64,000 bases of DNA from Mangrovimonas spongiae (GTDB lineage Bacteria > Bacteroidota > Bacteroidia > Flavobacteriales > Flavobacteriaceae). The translations under genes and the position numbers were made by a program. Positions 26,254-35,479 of this stretch are shown here, piece after piece. The stretch's first letter is position 1. Each line of letters opens with the position of its first letter. The notes below the pieces were generated by a model. That model did not search any database. It was not told where the DNA came from and was given only the letters and a program-made list of their open reading frames with translations. The DNA lies in the NCBI RefSeq assembly GCF_003944795.1, contig NZ_RWBG01000001.1, positions 248,001 to 312,000 on the forward strand, read 5' to 3'.

Positions 26254-29200
26254 TAGTTTTAAAATATTCTTTAACTTTTTTATTGTATTGTGGCTGCAAA
26301 GGTAAGGCTTGTCTATTTAGAATTTCGTTGGTATTAAAATATTCTTTAATATCTGGAATACTATTTCTGGAGTTGTTATTAAAGTTTTGAATATTAGAAT
26401 GAGATTCTCTTTTGTTGTCTTGTCCTTGTTTAAATGTTGCGTTTTCTAATTTTAATAACTGGTGTTTTAATTGCATCATTTTTTGTAGCGTTTGATTGGT
26501 AAACCCTTTATTTAATAAATCTAATTCTACATCTTCCATTTGTTGTAACAGCTCTTTTGCTTGACCGTTATTTCCATTTTTACCAAGCTTCTCTTCTAAG
26601 GCTTTACGAAGTTGTTGTTGTTGTTGATAAATTTTAAAGACCTCTCCATAAGAATCTTCACTAGCACTGCCTTCTCCTTTATTGTCGCTCGACTGCCCTT
26701 CTCCCTTTTTTGGCTTCCCTGATTCACCCTGCTGTTCTTTTCCTTCGCCCTCTTGTTTTGGTTTACCTTGCTCACTTTTTTTCATACCTTCTTGCATCTG
26801 CTTGTTAAGCTCTTCTTGACTCATGATAATATCTGGCAATTGCATATCGGTACTCTGGCTACCTTGGCCTTGACCACTCATTTGCATTTGCATAGAGTTC
26901 ATAATATTACTTAAAAAGTCGGCTAAGTTATTAGCAGCTGTGATGGTATATTGTTGGTAAGAAACGCCTTGAAATATTCTATTTTCAGAAAACACATCGA
27001 GGGCTTTATCCATATTAAAAAACGCATCGGAAATTTCTTTGTTAACCAGTTCGGATATTTTGGGTTGCCTTAAAGACAACGCAAATAAACTATCATCTAT
27101 ATGCGAAAAGTGTTCTTTTAAGCTATGCTGGCTTTTTAAATAATTAGCATACTTATTATTATTGACATCAATACGTTTAAACTGATTCATTAAATGCTCT
27201 TGGTCAAAAGAAAACACAATTAAATTGTCTAATATTTGACGAAGCATGTCCATATCTTCTTGCATTTGTGCACCTCCGCCAGACATCATGGCCATAGATT
27301 GTTGCATTTGCTGGCTCATTTTTTTCATTTTCTGACCAGCTTGCTTTTGTTGCTGTGAGGCATTTTGAGCGTTTTGTTTAGCTTTTTCTTTCTTTCCTTG
27401 TTCTGTATTCTTCTGCTGTTCATTTAATTGCTCTGAAGCTTGTTTTTGATTCTCATTTACTTCTTGCTCTGTGTTATCGGTATTTGGCATTTTCATAGGA
27501 TCTATTAAGCTTTCATTATCCTTTTTTAAATCCTTCATTTGTTTTTGAAAGTCTTTAAATGCCTTATTTAAACTATCTTGTTTTGCTTTAGAATTTTCTG
27601 TTTTGTCTTCATTAGAAAGTTCTAATTGCTCATCAGCCAATTGGTCTAACTCCTTTTGAAGTTTTTCCATTTTTTTTGTGATGTAATACTTTTTTGTGAG
27701 TTCTAAAAGTTGTTCTAAACTCCGTTTTTGATTTTTATTTTGTTTGGCTAATTGTTCTAACTTTTCTGATAGTTCTTCTTTATTAATCTTCTCTTGAAGT
27801 TTTTCCAGCTCTTTAAGCAAATCTTCGTTTTGTTCTAATTGCTTCTCATTTTCTTCAAGACGTTGTTTTAAATCTTCTTTATAGTCATCTTTTTGTTCTT
27901 CGTTCTGAAATTCCTCAAGGTTATCTTGTAACTTCTTATTGAAGTTTTTCATCATTTCTTCTTGTTGTTCTTGACGCTTTAAAAAGTTTTGAAGTTGGCG
28001 TTTATCATTAAAATTTAATTTCGATTTTTCCTTTTGTGTTTTGGAGATTTTTTCAAGTTCCTTATCATTTTCATTAAATTTTTCTAGCGATTTATCTAAT
28101 TGTTTAATCGTTTCGCTTTGTTGATTGAGTTGTTGGTTTTCTACTTCTTTTAATGTTAATTTTCTATAGGTAAACACTTGACTTTTAGAACGTTTACCTT
28201 TATTAAACACGTCATTATCAAACACTTGAAAATACACCTCATAGCTTTCACCTTCATTTAAATTAAGGTTATTAGGGAAAATTTGTGTGAATTCGGCAAC
28301 ATTTCCTTTAGAAATAGGAAGCTCTTTAACCTGTTTTTCAGTAGGATTATTCGTTGAATAATAAATCATTTGTAAGTTTCCTAAACCATAATCGTCACTT
28401 ACTTGACCATAAAAATACAAGGTTTGTTGGTCTAAACTATCTATGGCGGATTTAACTGAAATTTCAGGATATTGATCTTTAATAACATCAATAGAAAAAC
28501 TTAAGTTTTCGTAATCCTTTAGATTACTGTTACTTGTTGTAATGCTATAATTTAAATTGTTAAATATGTGCTTTGTAGTACTAAACGAGTTGTTATTAGC
28601 CGTAAAGCTTGTAGTATCGGTAGCAAGCATAAACACCTCTTCTGTAGCTTGAGTATTAAGTTTCCATGTTATTTTGGTACCACTAGGAATTGTAGCATTT
28701 CCTGTACTCTTAATAGATTCGTTGGGTTTACCAATATACGATGGATAGTCTAGCATCATTTCAAAATCGGTAATTACGGGAGCTTTTATAACATGTAAGG
28801 TGTACGCTTTAGAATAAACATTTCCAGAATGAAAACTAAAAGAAACATCGTTTAATGGCTTGCTTATAGTAAATTCAAAATTGCCTTGTGTCTTATTATT
28901 TAAAAAATAACTTTCATCGTTATTAAAAGAAATTTGCACATTTTCTGGAATAACCTCGCCTGCCGTTTTAACTCGTAATGTATAATCATTTCCTTCAATA
29001 ACATTTAGAGACTCATTAATAACAAAAAACTGAAACGGTGCTGGTGGTTCGTAAGCTGTTTTATAGTTTACAACACGCTTATAACTATCGTTAAACCAAT
29101 TAATTTTTCCAGAAAAATAGCTAATTAAAAGTATTACAACAGGAATAGCTGCATATTTTAAATATTTCCTGTTTTTCCTAAAATCGATAGCTAATTTAAA

Positions 29201-29623
29201 AGGAATTGGTGTTAATGCTTCGGATTTTTGCTCGATACTCGCCAACAATAATTCCGACTGTTGTGTACTTTGTTTAAGCTGAAGTACATTAAGCAACTTG
29301 TCGTTAACTTCAGGAAAATGTTTTCCTATTATGTTGGAGGCTTCAATGGCGCCAATGCCTTTTTGTAGCTTTAATAATTTAGCAATAGGAAGTAAAATAA
29401 ACTTAAAAAATAGCGCTAATTCAACACCAACAAATACCCAAAACAATATAGTTCTTGCTGTTGGGTTTAACCATAATACATATTCTATAAACAGCGTAAA
29501 TAAAAAATATAAAAACCCAATAGTAAAAAATAAAATAGCTCCTTTAAGCAATTCGTTATAGTAAAACCGCTTAATAAACTGTTCTAATTTAGCTTGTATT
29601 TTGTCAAAATTACTCACTTGCAT
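26246..29623 (-). CDS. DUF4175 giant membrane protein with coiled-coil/low-complexity region
   Basis: 1125 residues. Two TM helices at about 25-48 and 58-80 and a third near 155-172, then Ig-like beta domains to about residue 490 (WKLNTQATEEVFM, GSGKINWFNDSY region), a very long Gln/Lys/Glu coiled-coil stretch from about 500 to 790 with runs such as EEQKDDYKEDLKQRLEEN, a Met/Gln/Gly-rich part (MQMQMSGQGQGSQ) and a hydrophilic tail. Architecture fits the Bacteroidota DUF4175 family; function unknown. A periplasmic, envelope-spanning or scaffold role is a guess from the topology. Encoded directly upstream of ybeY and divergent from gltX. Confidence 0.85.
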   Translation of the reverse strand: MQVSNFDKIQAKLEQFIKRFYYNELLKGAILFFTIGFLYFLFTLFIEYVLWLNPTARTILFWVFVGVELALFFKFILLPIAKLLKLQKGIGAIEASNIIGKHFPEVNDKLLNVLQLKQSTQQSELLLASIEQKSEALTPIPFKLAIDFRKNRKYLKYAAIPVVILLISYFSGKINWFNDSYKRVVNYKTAYEPPAPFQFFVINESLNVIEGNDYTLRVKTAGEVIPENVQISFNNDESYFLNNKTQGNFEFTISKPLNDVSFSFHSGNVYSKAYTLHVIKAPVITDFEMMLDYPSYIGKPNESIKSTGNATIPSGTKITWKLNTQATEEVFMLATDTTSFTANNNSFSTTKHIFNNLNYSITTSNSNLKDYENLSFSIDVIKDQYPEISVKSAIDSLDQQTLYFYGQVSDDYGLGNLQMIYYSTNNPTEKQVKELPISKGNVAEFTQIFPNNLNLNEGESYEVYFQVFDNDVFNKGKRSKSQVFTYRKLTLKEVENQQLNQQSETIKQLDKSLEKFNENDKELEKISKTQKEKSKLNFNDKRQLQNFLKRQEQQEEMMKNFNKKLQDNLEEFQNEEQKDDYKEDLKQRLEENEKQLEQNEDLLKELEKLQEKINKEELSEKLEQLAKQNKNQKRSLEQLLELTKKYYITKKMEKLQKELDQLADEQLELSNEDKTENSKAKQDSLNKAFKDFQKQMKDLKKDNESLIDPMKMPNTDNTEQEVNENQKQASEQLNEQQKNTEQGKKEKAKQNAQNASQQQKQAGQKMKKMSQQMQQSMAMMSGGGAQMQEDMDMLRQILDNLIVFSFDQEHLMNQFKRIDVNNNKYANYLKSQHSLKEHFSHIDDSLFALSLRQPKISELVNKEISDAFFNMDKALDVFSENRIFQGVSYQQYTITAANNLADFLSNIMNSMQMQMSGQGQGSQSTDMQLPDIIMSQEELNKQMQEGMKKSEQGKPKQEGEGKEQQGESGKPKKGEGQSSDNKGEGSASEDSYGEVFKIYQQQQQLRKALEEKLGKNGNNGQAKELLQQMEDVELDLLNKGFTNQTLQKMMQLKHQLLKLENATFKQGQDNKRESHSNIQNFNNNSRNSIPDIKEYFNTNEILNRQALPLQPQYNKKVKEYFKTND

Positions 29624-29694
29624 CCCTAATTATACTGTAAACATACTAAACTACAATTTTATTTTTCAAAGTCTTTATAATAATGTGTTAATTG

Positions 29695-29702
29695 TATCTT
29701 TG
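29695..29702 (+). promoter_or_regulatory. -7 element of gltX
   Basis: TATCTTTG, 18 bases before the gltX ATG at 29721. The -33 TTG is not evident. Confidence 0.5.
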
Positions 29703-29720
29703 CATTAAATTTAAAAAACC

Positions 29721-31232
29721 ATGGAAAACGTTCGTGTGCGATTTGCACCAAGTCCAACCGGACCTCTACATATAGGTGGTGTTAGAACTGCCCTTTTTAA
29801 CTATTTGTTTGCTAAAAAACATAACGGAACTTTCGTGCTTCGAATAGAAGATACCGATCAAAACCGGTATGTAGAAGGCGCCGAAAACTACATTGTAGAA
29901 TCGTTAAAATGGTGTGGTATTCCCTTTGATGAAGGTCCAGGAAAAAATGAACAATTTGGTCCTTATCGCCAAAGCGAGCGAAAGCATTTGTATAAAGAAT
30001 ATGCCGATAAACTCGTTGCCGAAGGAAAAGCCTATTATGCGTTTGATACTGCTGAAGAACTTGACGCACATAGAAAAGATCATGAAGCCAAGGGGAAAAC
30101 CTTTATTTACAACTGGCACAACAGATTAAAACTACAAAACTCCTTAGCCTTATCAGCTGAAGACGTTCAAGCTAAATTAGATGCTGGCGAAGACTATGTG
30201 ATTCGTTTTAAAAGTCCGCAAGACGAAACGCTTCATTTAAAAGATATTATTCGTGGCGATATTAAAATAGATACCAATACGCTTGATGATAAAGTATTAT
30301 TTAAGGCCGATGGTATGCCAACCTATCATTTAGCAAATATTGTTGATGATCATTTAATGAAAATTACACATGTTATTCGTGGCGAAGAATGGCTACCGTC
30401 TTTAGCTTTACATTACCAATTATACGAAGCTTTTGGCTGGGAAGCACCACAATTTGCGCATTTACCACTAATTTTAAAACCTACTGGTAAAGGAAAATTA
30501 AGCAAACGCGATGGCGATAAATTAGGTTTTCCTGTATTTCCATTAGCATGGAAAGATGAAAAGACAGGCGACATTTCTAGAGGATATCGTGAAGATGGTT
30601 ATTTTCCAGAAGCTGTGGTAAACTTTTTAGCCTTTTTAGGTTGGAACCCAGGAACAGAACAAGAAATTTTCTCTTTAAAAGAGTTAATAGAGGCTTTCGA
30701 CTTGTCTAAAGTCAATAAAGCTGGTGCACGATTCGATCCAGATAAAACAAAATGGTTTAACCACCATTACATGCAAGAGCAATCTAACACCGTTTTAGCA
30801 CAACAATTTAAAATTGCCTATAACGATAAACTAAAAGATATTGATGAGGCCTACATAGAGCTTGTTATTAGTTTAATTAAAGAACGTGCTACTTTTGTTT
30901 ACGACTTTTGGAATTTAGGACACTTTTTCTTTGAAACACCAACCGAATTAGATGAAAAAGCGGTTAAAAAAGCATGGAAAGAAGGTACGCCAGAACTTAT
31001 AAAAGATCTTATTCTTGTTGTTGAATCGATTGATGATTTTACGGTTGAAAATATGCAAACTGTTATTAAAGGCTGGATAACTAATAACAACATTGGTTTT
31101 GGTAAAGTTATGATGCCTCTACGATTAGCGCTAGTTGGTGCTTTACAAGGACCAGATGTTTTCGAGATTATGTTTTTAATTGGTAAAAACGAAACCGTTA
31201 ACCGATTAGAAAATATTATTAATACTTTATAA
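29721..31232 (+). CDS. gltX: Glutamate--tRNA ligase
   Basis: 503 residues, class I aminoacyl-tRNA synthetase. HIGH motif in PSPTGPLHIGGVRTALFNY (residues about 9-27), Glu-binding RIEDTD, and the KMSKS equivalent KLSKRDGDKLGFPV near 258. Charges tRNA-Glu. Because glnS is also present in the window, a discriminating GluRS is expected, not one that mischarges tRNA-Gln. Own -7 element and own terminator, so monocistronic. Confidence 0.97.
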   Translation: MENVRVRFAPSPTGPLHIGGVRTALFNYLFAKKHNGTFVLRIEDTDQNRYVEGAENYIVESLKWCGIPFDEGPGKNEQFGPYRQSERKHLYKEYADKLVAEGKAYYAFDTAEELDAHRKDHEAKGKTFIYNWHNRLKLQNSLALSAEDVQAKLDAGEDYVIRFKSPQDETLHLKDIIRGDIKIDTNTLDDKVLFKADGMPTYHLANIVDDHLMKITHVIRGEEWLPSLALHYQLYEAFGWEAPQFAHLPLILKPTGKGKLSKRDGDKLGFPVFPLAWKDEKTGDISRGYREDGYFPEAVVNFLAFLGWNPGTEQEIFSLKELIEAFDLSKVNKAGARFDPDKTKWFNHHYMQEQSNTVLAQQFKIAYNDKLKDIDEAYIELVISLIKERATFVYDFWNLGHFFFETPTELDEKAVKKAWKEGTPELIKDLILVVESIDDFTVENMQTVIKGWITNNNIGFGKVMMPLRLALVGALQGPDVFEIMFLIGKNETVNRLENIINTL

Positions 31233-31240
31233 AAAATAAA

Positions 31241-31267
31241 AAAGCGCGTTTTTCAACGCGCTTTTTT
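31241..31267. terminator. Bidirectional terminator after gltX
   Basis: Perfect stem AAAGCGCGTT / AACGCGCTTT with loop TTTC, then a T run, between convergent gltX and the beta-barrel gene. Confidence 0.92.
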
Positions 31268-31284
31268 TATGCTTAATAATAGCT

Positions 31285-31974
31285 TTAAAAGGTTATCATA
31301 GCTGTAAAAGCAAATATAGATTGGTTGCCTTTAATCTTTTTATCATTTCCTGTTAGATCTAAATTATCATCTTTATCTAACTTTCCTAACATATTGGTAA
31401 AGCCATAAATATACTGTGCCTTTACTCTAAAATGACTAAATCCTGCAGATACTCCAACAGTTCCATCAATATTAAATTTATTCACATCCGAAATATCTTT
31501 AGCTAATAAATTATCATAATTAGCAACAATAAAATTCTCGTATTGATCGTCTTGCAATTTTAATTCACCATTGTATTGTAGCATTGGGCCAATATCAATG
31601 GTTAAAAAACTTTTAATAAGTTTTACATGCATTAATAAAGCTATTTGGGCTGTAAATATTTTATAATCTAAAAACTGAGATTGGCTAGGTAACGCAACTG
31701 GTCGTGTGGCAATACCTACTTCATTTTCGGCTAATTGTATAGTATAACTTATGTTGTACCATTTATGTGGAAGATCGACAGTAGCCGATGCACCAACCAT
31801 CCAACCATTTCCAGGTTTGGTTTCAAAATTATCGGTTAAAATATCGTATTGTGTTATTCCGCCGTAAATTCCAAAGCCATTTTTAATGGCATATCGCCTA
31901 TGTTGTGCATGTAATATTGTAACAAATCCTATGCAAAAGGCTACTAATAAAATAAAATGCTTGTTTTGTTTCAT
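31285..31974 (-). CDS. Outer-membrane beta-barrel protein
   Basis: 229 residues. Signal peptide FCIGFVTILHAQ followed by alternating hydrophobic/aromatic strands (GIYGGITQYDIL, WYNISYTIQLAENE, FRVKAQYIYGFTNM) and a C-terminal FAFTAMITF ending in Phe, as outer-membrane barrels do. It looks like the PorT/OMP_b-brl group, about eight strands. Role unknown. Divergent from the SPFH gene; a TATATTTG -7 element lies on the minus strand at 31992-31999. Confidence 0.75.
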   Translation of the reverse strand: MKQNKHFILLVAFCIGFVTILHAQHRRYAIKNGFGIYGGITQYDILTDNFETKPGNGWMVGASATVDLPHKWYNISYTIQLAENEVGIATRPVALPSQSQFLDYKIFTAQIALLMHVKLIKSFLTIDIGPMLQYNGELKLQDDQYENFIVANYDNLLAKDISDVNKFNIDGTVGVSAGFSHFRVKAQYIYGFTNMLGKLDKDDNLDLTGNDKKIKGNQSIFAFTAMITF

Positions 31975-32043
31975 TGTATATGTGATTGAAACAAATATAG
32001 CTTAAATTAGTAAACATTAGTTAAAACCTTAAAACCATCACTT

Positions 32044-32976
32044 ATGGGCCAATTTATTTTTATTCCTATTATTTTCTTCGGATTACTTATTTTAATCTCT
32101 TCCTTTTTTATTGTTAAACAACAGTCTGCAGCCATTATAGAACGTTTTGGGCGTTTTCAAAGTATTCGCCATTCTGGTCTTCAAATGAAAATTCCATTAA
32201 TTGATCGTGTTGCAGGACGATTAAGTTTAAAAATCCAGCAGTTGGACGTTATTATTGAAACAAAAACACTAGATGATGTATTTGTACGCTTAAAAGTTTC
32301 TGTACAGTATCGTGTTCTCACCGAAAAAGTGTATGATGCCTTTTATAAGTTAGATTATCCTCATGACCAAATTACCAGTTATGTCTTTGATGTGGTTCGT
32401 GCCGAGGTTCCAAAAATGAAATTAGACGATGTATTTGTTAAAAAAGATGATATTGCCTTAGCTGTAAAAGCCGAGCTTAATGATGCCATGTTGGATTATG
32501 GTTTTGACATCATAAAAACCCTTGTTACCGATATCGATCCAGATGCTCAAGTAAAAGCTGCCATGAACCGTATTAATGCCTCTGAACGTGAAAAAATAGC
32601 CGCACAGTTTGAAGGAGATGCACAACGTATTTTAATTGTTGAAAAAGCTAAAGCCGAAGCCGAAAGCAAACGTTTACAAGGACAAGGTATTGCCGATCAA
32701 CGTCGTGAAATTGCACGTGGTTTAGAAGAATCGGTTGAAGTATTAAATCGTGTTGGTATCAACTCGCAAGAAGCTTCTGCTTTAATTGTGGTTACGCAAC
32801 ATTACGATACGCTGCAATCTATTGGTGAAGAAACTAACAGTAACCTAATTTTATTACCTAATTCGCCACAAGCTGGTAGTGATATGCTTAACAATATGGT
32901 GGCGAGTTTTACAGCTAGTAACCAAATTGGCGAAGCAATGAAAGAAGCTAGAAACAAAAAGAGCGATGAGGAATAA
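32044..32976 (+). CDS. SPFH/Band 7 (stomatin-like) membrane protein
   Basis: 310 residues. N-terminal TM helix (FIFIPIIFFGLLILISSFFIV) then the Band 7 domain from about 28 to 195, with IIERFGRFQSIRHSG, KTLDDVFVRLKVSVQYRV and KAAMNRINASEREKIAA, and a C-terminal alanine/glutamate-rich helix (EKAKAEAESKRLQGQG). Members assemble in membrane microdomains and often regulate proteases or membrane stress. No NfeD partner is next to it; a small membrane protein follows after three bases instead. Confidence 0.9.
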   Translation: MGQFIFIPIIFFGLLILISSFFIVKQQSAAIIERFGRFQSIRHSGLQMKIPLIDRVAGRLSLKIQQLDVIIETKTLDDVFVRLKVSVQYRVLTEKVYDAFYKLDYPHDQITSYVFDVVRAEVPKMKLDDVFVKKDDIALAVKAELNDAMLDYGFDIIKTLVTDIDPDAQVKAAMNRINASEREKIAAQFEGDAQRILIVEKAKAEAESKRLQGQGIADQRREIARGLEESVEVLNRVGINSQEASALIVVTQHYDTLQSIGEETNSNLILLPNSPQAGSDMLNNMVASFTASNQIGEAMKEARNKKSDEE

Positions 32977-32979
32977 CAT

Positions 32980-33378
32980 ATGACCTTTCCTTTCAAAAAA
33001 AGTAAAAAACGCTTCTACTTTAATCTATCACTTGGTATTCTTTGGATTATTGTTGGGTCGATAGGCGTTTTTATGGACGATACTAGATGGACCGATTATA
33101 TTTTTTTAATCATAGGGTTGTTCTATCTAGTATCCTCTTTTTTGGATACACAAACACATCATTTAATTATTACAAAAGATGTGATAAAAGAAGATTTTCT
33201 CTTCGGAAAGTCAATTAACATTAAAAACATCAATAATATTTCTGAATTTGCTGGCGATATTATTTTAAAAACAGCTTCAAAAGAACTTACCATACACAAA
33301 CAATCTTTTGAAAGTGATGTTTTTAGTAATATAAAACGTGAAATAGAAAATTTAAAGATTGAATTGTTGCTAAACTAA
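32980..33378 (+). CDS. Small membrane protein, co-transcribed with SPFH gene
   Basis: 132 residues, no family recognised. A basic start (KKSKKRF) is followed by two TM helices at about 15-32 and 40-56, then a beta-rich soluble part (THHLIITKDVIKEDFLFG, ISEFAGDIILKTASKELTI) that resembles bacterial PH-like (bPH) domains in pattern only. Three bases separate it from the SPFH stop, so it is almost certainly in the same operon and a candidate partner. The last four bases overlap the convergent small gene at 33375. Confidence 0.7.
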   Translation: MTFPFKKSKKRFYFNLSLGILWIIVGSIGVFMDDTRWTDYIFLIIGLFYLVSSFLDTQTHHLIITKDVIKEDFLFGKSINIKNINNISEFAGDIILKTASKELTIHKQSFESDVFSNIKREIENLKIELLLN

Positions 33379-33578
33379 TGTTCTTCTTTATACTTTTTAA
33401 CTAATGCCTTTAAACTACTTAAATAATCTTCTAACGCTTTATTATCAATATTAGGATGTTCCATATTAGGAATAGTAATAGGGTTTTCATCTAAATATTT
33501 ATACAATTCTGGATAATTAGTTTCAATATCCCTTGTTAAGGTTGAAATATCCTGTAATAAATCTTGTGTGGTTTTCAT
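33375..33578 (-). CDS. Small conserved acidic helical protein, unknown
   Basis: 67 residues if started at the ATG at 33576-33578 (MKTTQDLLQDISTLTRDIE); a longer form from 33605 has a less likely start. Contains NYPELYKYLDENPITIP followed by an amphipathic helix ending KKYKEEH. The layout (helix, PELYKYLDE, helix) is like small proteins common in flavobacteria, function unknown. Convergent with the SPFH partner with a four-base overlap of coding ends. No terminator visible between them. Confidence 0.65.
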   Translation of the reverse strand: MKTTQDLLQDISTLTRDIETNYPELYKYLDENPITIPNMEHPNIDNKALEDYLSSLKALVKKYKEEH

Positions 33579-33654
33579 AAATATAGCCTTTAACATAAAA
33601 TACAAAAAACACCAGAGTATTTAAATTATTAAAGCTTAAAAGGCTGTTAAACTT

Positions 33655-34812
33655 TTATTTAGAAAACGGATGACGTTCCTCCCAATCCTTTTTAGGGTTC
33701 ATTAATTTAAAAATTTGTTTGAACAAGGCATTTATAATACCATTGGTATGTTTCATATACATCGTCATAGGATAATCTTTTGCTCCTACCGAACTTTTTA
33801 TTGCCATTGCTGTTCTAGCATATACAATGGTTTTAAAACCGTTATTTACTCCAAAAGCAATCATATCGTACAACATGTTTAAATACAGTTGCATGTTGTA
33901 TTGGTAGCGTTCATCATAACCTAAAAAATAGGTTTCTAAATCGTTATTATTATTCAAAATAAGCGTATAAAACCCAACTAACTCCTCATTTAAATAGTAG
34001 CCAAAAACCTTAAAGTTATTGTGAAGTTCTTGTTTATATATAAAAAAATGGTTTTCTGGTAAGACAAAGGTGTTGAATTTGGCATTATCCGATACCGTTT
34101 TATAAAGCTGATAAAGTCTTTTAGAATCCTTTTTTATGGTTTGTAAATCCAATTCTTTACAAACAATGCCATTGTACTTTTTTCTGGCACGTTTATAACG
34201 ACGACGGTATTTTTTGTTTAACGCTTTTAAATAATCATCAAAGCTACGCCAAGATTCTGGAACTTGAAACAACATATTGGGTTGTACTTTTACGTTATAA
34301 AAGCCTTTTTTAGAGAAGTTATCCCGTTCTTGATGAAGAACATCGGTATTAAAGAAATCTTTTAGTAGAAATAATCTTATACGTTTTTTATCGTGTGTTT
34401 TAATATGTTGCTTAAGATCATCGAACACTTTAAAAAGTGTTTCTGAAAACGCAGAAATAGAAATGGCATTAGATATAAAATAACCATGTTGTCCAGTATG
34501 TGTTAAATTACCTAAAACAAGAATATTTCCTTTTAAAATAAGTGATACCAAGCTTTTAAAACGTTCTCTAAAACAAGAGTCGTTATTGTTTCTAAACATA
34601 TCTTTTACATACAACTGCACGCGTTGTAAAACGGCAACCGCCACCAAACCATCATCTTTAAAAATCCCTACATAATACATTGAAATATTACTAGGTGAAA
34701 CACTTTCAATAGCTTTTAAATATTGGGAATGCAAAAAGATATCGTGCGACACCAAAGTATCCCACGAATTTGGTAATTGTTGATATGTTGTGTAAATCTT
34801 ATAGTGTATCAA
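33655..34812 (-). CDS. GNAT/FemAB-like acyltransferase
   Basis: 385 residues. The C-terminal 190 residues look like a GNAT-fold domain: FDDYLKALNKKYRRRYKRA (a basic helix common in FemAB-like proteins), FKVFGYYLNEELVGFYTLIL and LETYFLGYDERYQYNMQLYL. Possible role: peptidoglycan bridge or lipid-linked aminoacyl transfer, but no specific family is certain. The start is TTG at 34810-34812; the next Met is 45 codons in. It lies after the DUF1761 terminator and has no close partner. Confidence 0.6.
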   Translation of the reverse strand: MIHYKIYTTYQQLPNSWDTLVSHDIFLHSQYLKAIESVSPSNISMYYVGIFKDDGLVAVAVLQRVQLYVKDMFRNNNDSCFRERFKSLVSLILKGNILVLGNLTHTGQHGYFISNAISISAFSETLFKVFDDLKQHIKTHDKKRIRLFLLKDFFNTDVLHQERDNFSKKGFYNVKVQPNMLFQVPESWRSFDDYLKALNKKYRRRYKRARKKYNGIVCKELDLQTIKKDSKRLYQLYKTVSDNAKFNTFVLPENHFFIYKQELHNNFKVFGYYLNEELVGFYTLILNNNNDLETYFLGYDERYQYNMQLYLNMLYDMIAFGVNNGFKTIVYARTAMAIKSSVGAKDYPMTMYMKHTNGIINALFKQIFKLMNPKKDWEERHPFSK

Positions 34813-34820
34813 ATCACAAA

Positions 34821-34850
34821 AAAAGACTGATTAAGTTTAATCAGTCTTTT
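34821..34850 (-). terminator. Terminator of the DUF1761 gene
   Basis: Long inverted repeat AAAAGACTGATTAA / TTAATCAGTCTTTT (34821-34834, 34837-34850), 14 bp, with A and T flanks; it lies 22 bases past the DUF1761 stop and just ahead of the next gene's start. Confidence 0.85.
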
Positions 34851-34872
34851 ATTTTAGTTATTCATTACAAAA

Positions 34873-35355
34873 TTATTGCCATCCACAAACAATGCCACCC
34901 ATAATAGCTAAGGTTACAATCCAATATCCAGCATTTATTAAAATGTATTTAGCGCCTTTTCTTTCAAATAAGGCATTAGTTCCTAAAATTGGTAACGCAA
35001 TAAAAATACCAGCTATTGTACCGTGTAAAGCACCGTGTTTAAAGGTTCTAAAAGCATTTCCATAATCGTCCATAAAGGCTTGAAAAGAGGGTTCTGCCAT
35101 ACTAGGATCGCCACCAACCATACCCAAAGCTCCTGTTTGATGAATGGTTATAAATTGTAAAGCAAAAGCCAACAAAAAAGCAAAAATAAATGCTAGGATA
35201 AAAATCTTAGCCATATTGCCTCCTTTCATTTTGTCCTCGGTCATTTCTGCTGCTCGAGCCCAAGCGTTGCCAAAAACTTTTGGGTTGTACCAAATGGCCC
35301 CAACAATAAGTGCCGAAGCCGCTGCTGCTAAAAGTGCTAAAAAGTTAATTTCCAT
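34873..35355 (-). CDS. DUF1761 family membrane protein
   Basis: 160 residues with four hydrophobic helices (about 7-24, 50-70, 105-122, 138-158). The DUF1761 pattern is visible as GAIWYNPKVFGNAWARA at the first loop. These are integral membrane proteins of unknown function. Monocistronic: its own terminator follows, and glnS upstream has a terminator of its own. Confidence 0.85.
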   Translation of the reverse strand: MEINFLALLAAAASALIVGAIWYNPKVFGNAWARAAEMTEDKMKGGNMAKIFILAFIFAFLLAFALQFITIHQTGALGMVGGDPSMAEPSFQAFMDDYGNAFRTFKHGALHGTIAGIFIALPILGTNALFERKGAKYILINAGYWIVTLAIMGGIVCGWQ

Positions 35356-35432
35356 AATATGATATAATTAGTTAGTAAACTAAATATAATGATTATTGGA
35401 ATACAAAAGCTTTTTAAAGTAAATGAAATAAA

Positions 35433-35459
35433 AAATCCCAAGCATAAAACTTGGGATTT
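35433..35459 (-). terminator. Terminator of glnS
   Basis: Stem AAATCCCAAG / CTTGGGATTT (35433-35442, 35450-35459) with loop CATAAAA and an A-run that becomes a T-run on the minus strand, 20 bases past the glnS stop. Confidence 0.88.
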
Positions 35460-35479
35460 ATATCTTTTAAAATATGCTT

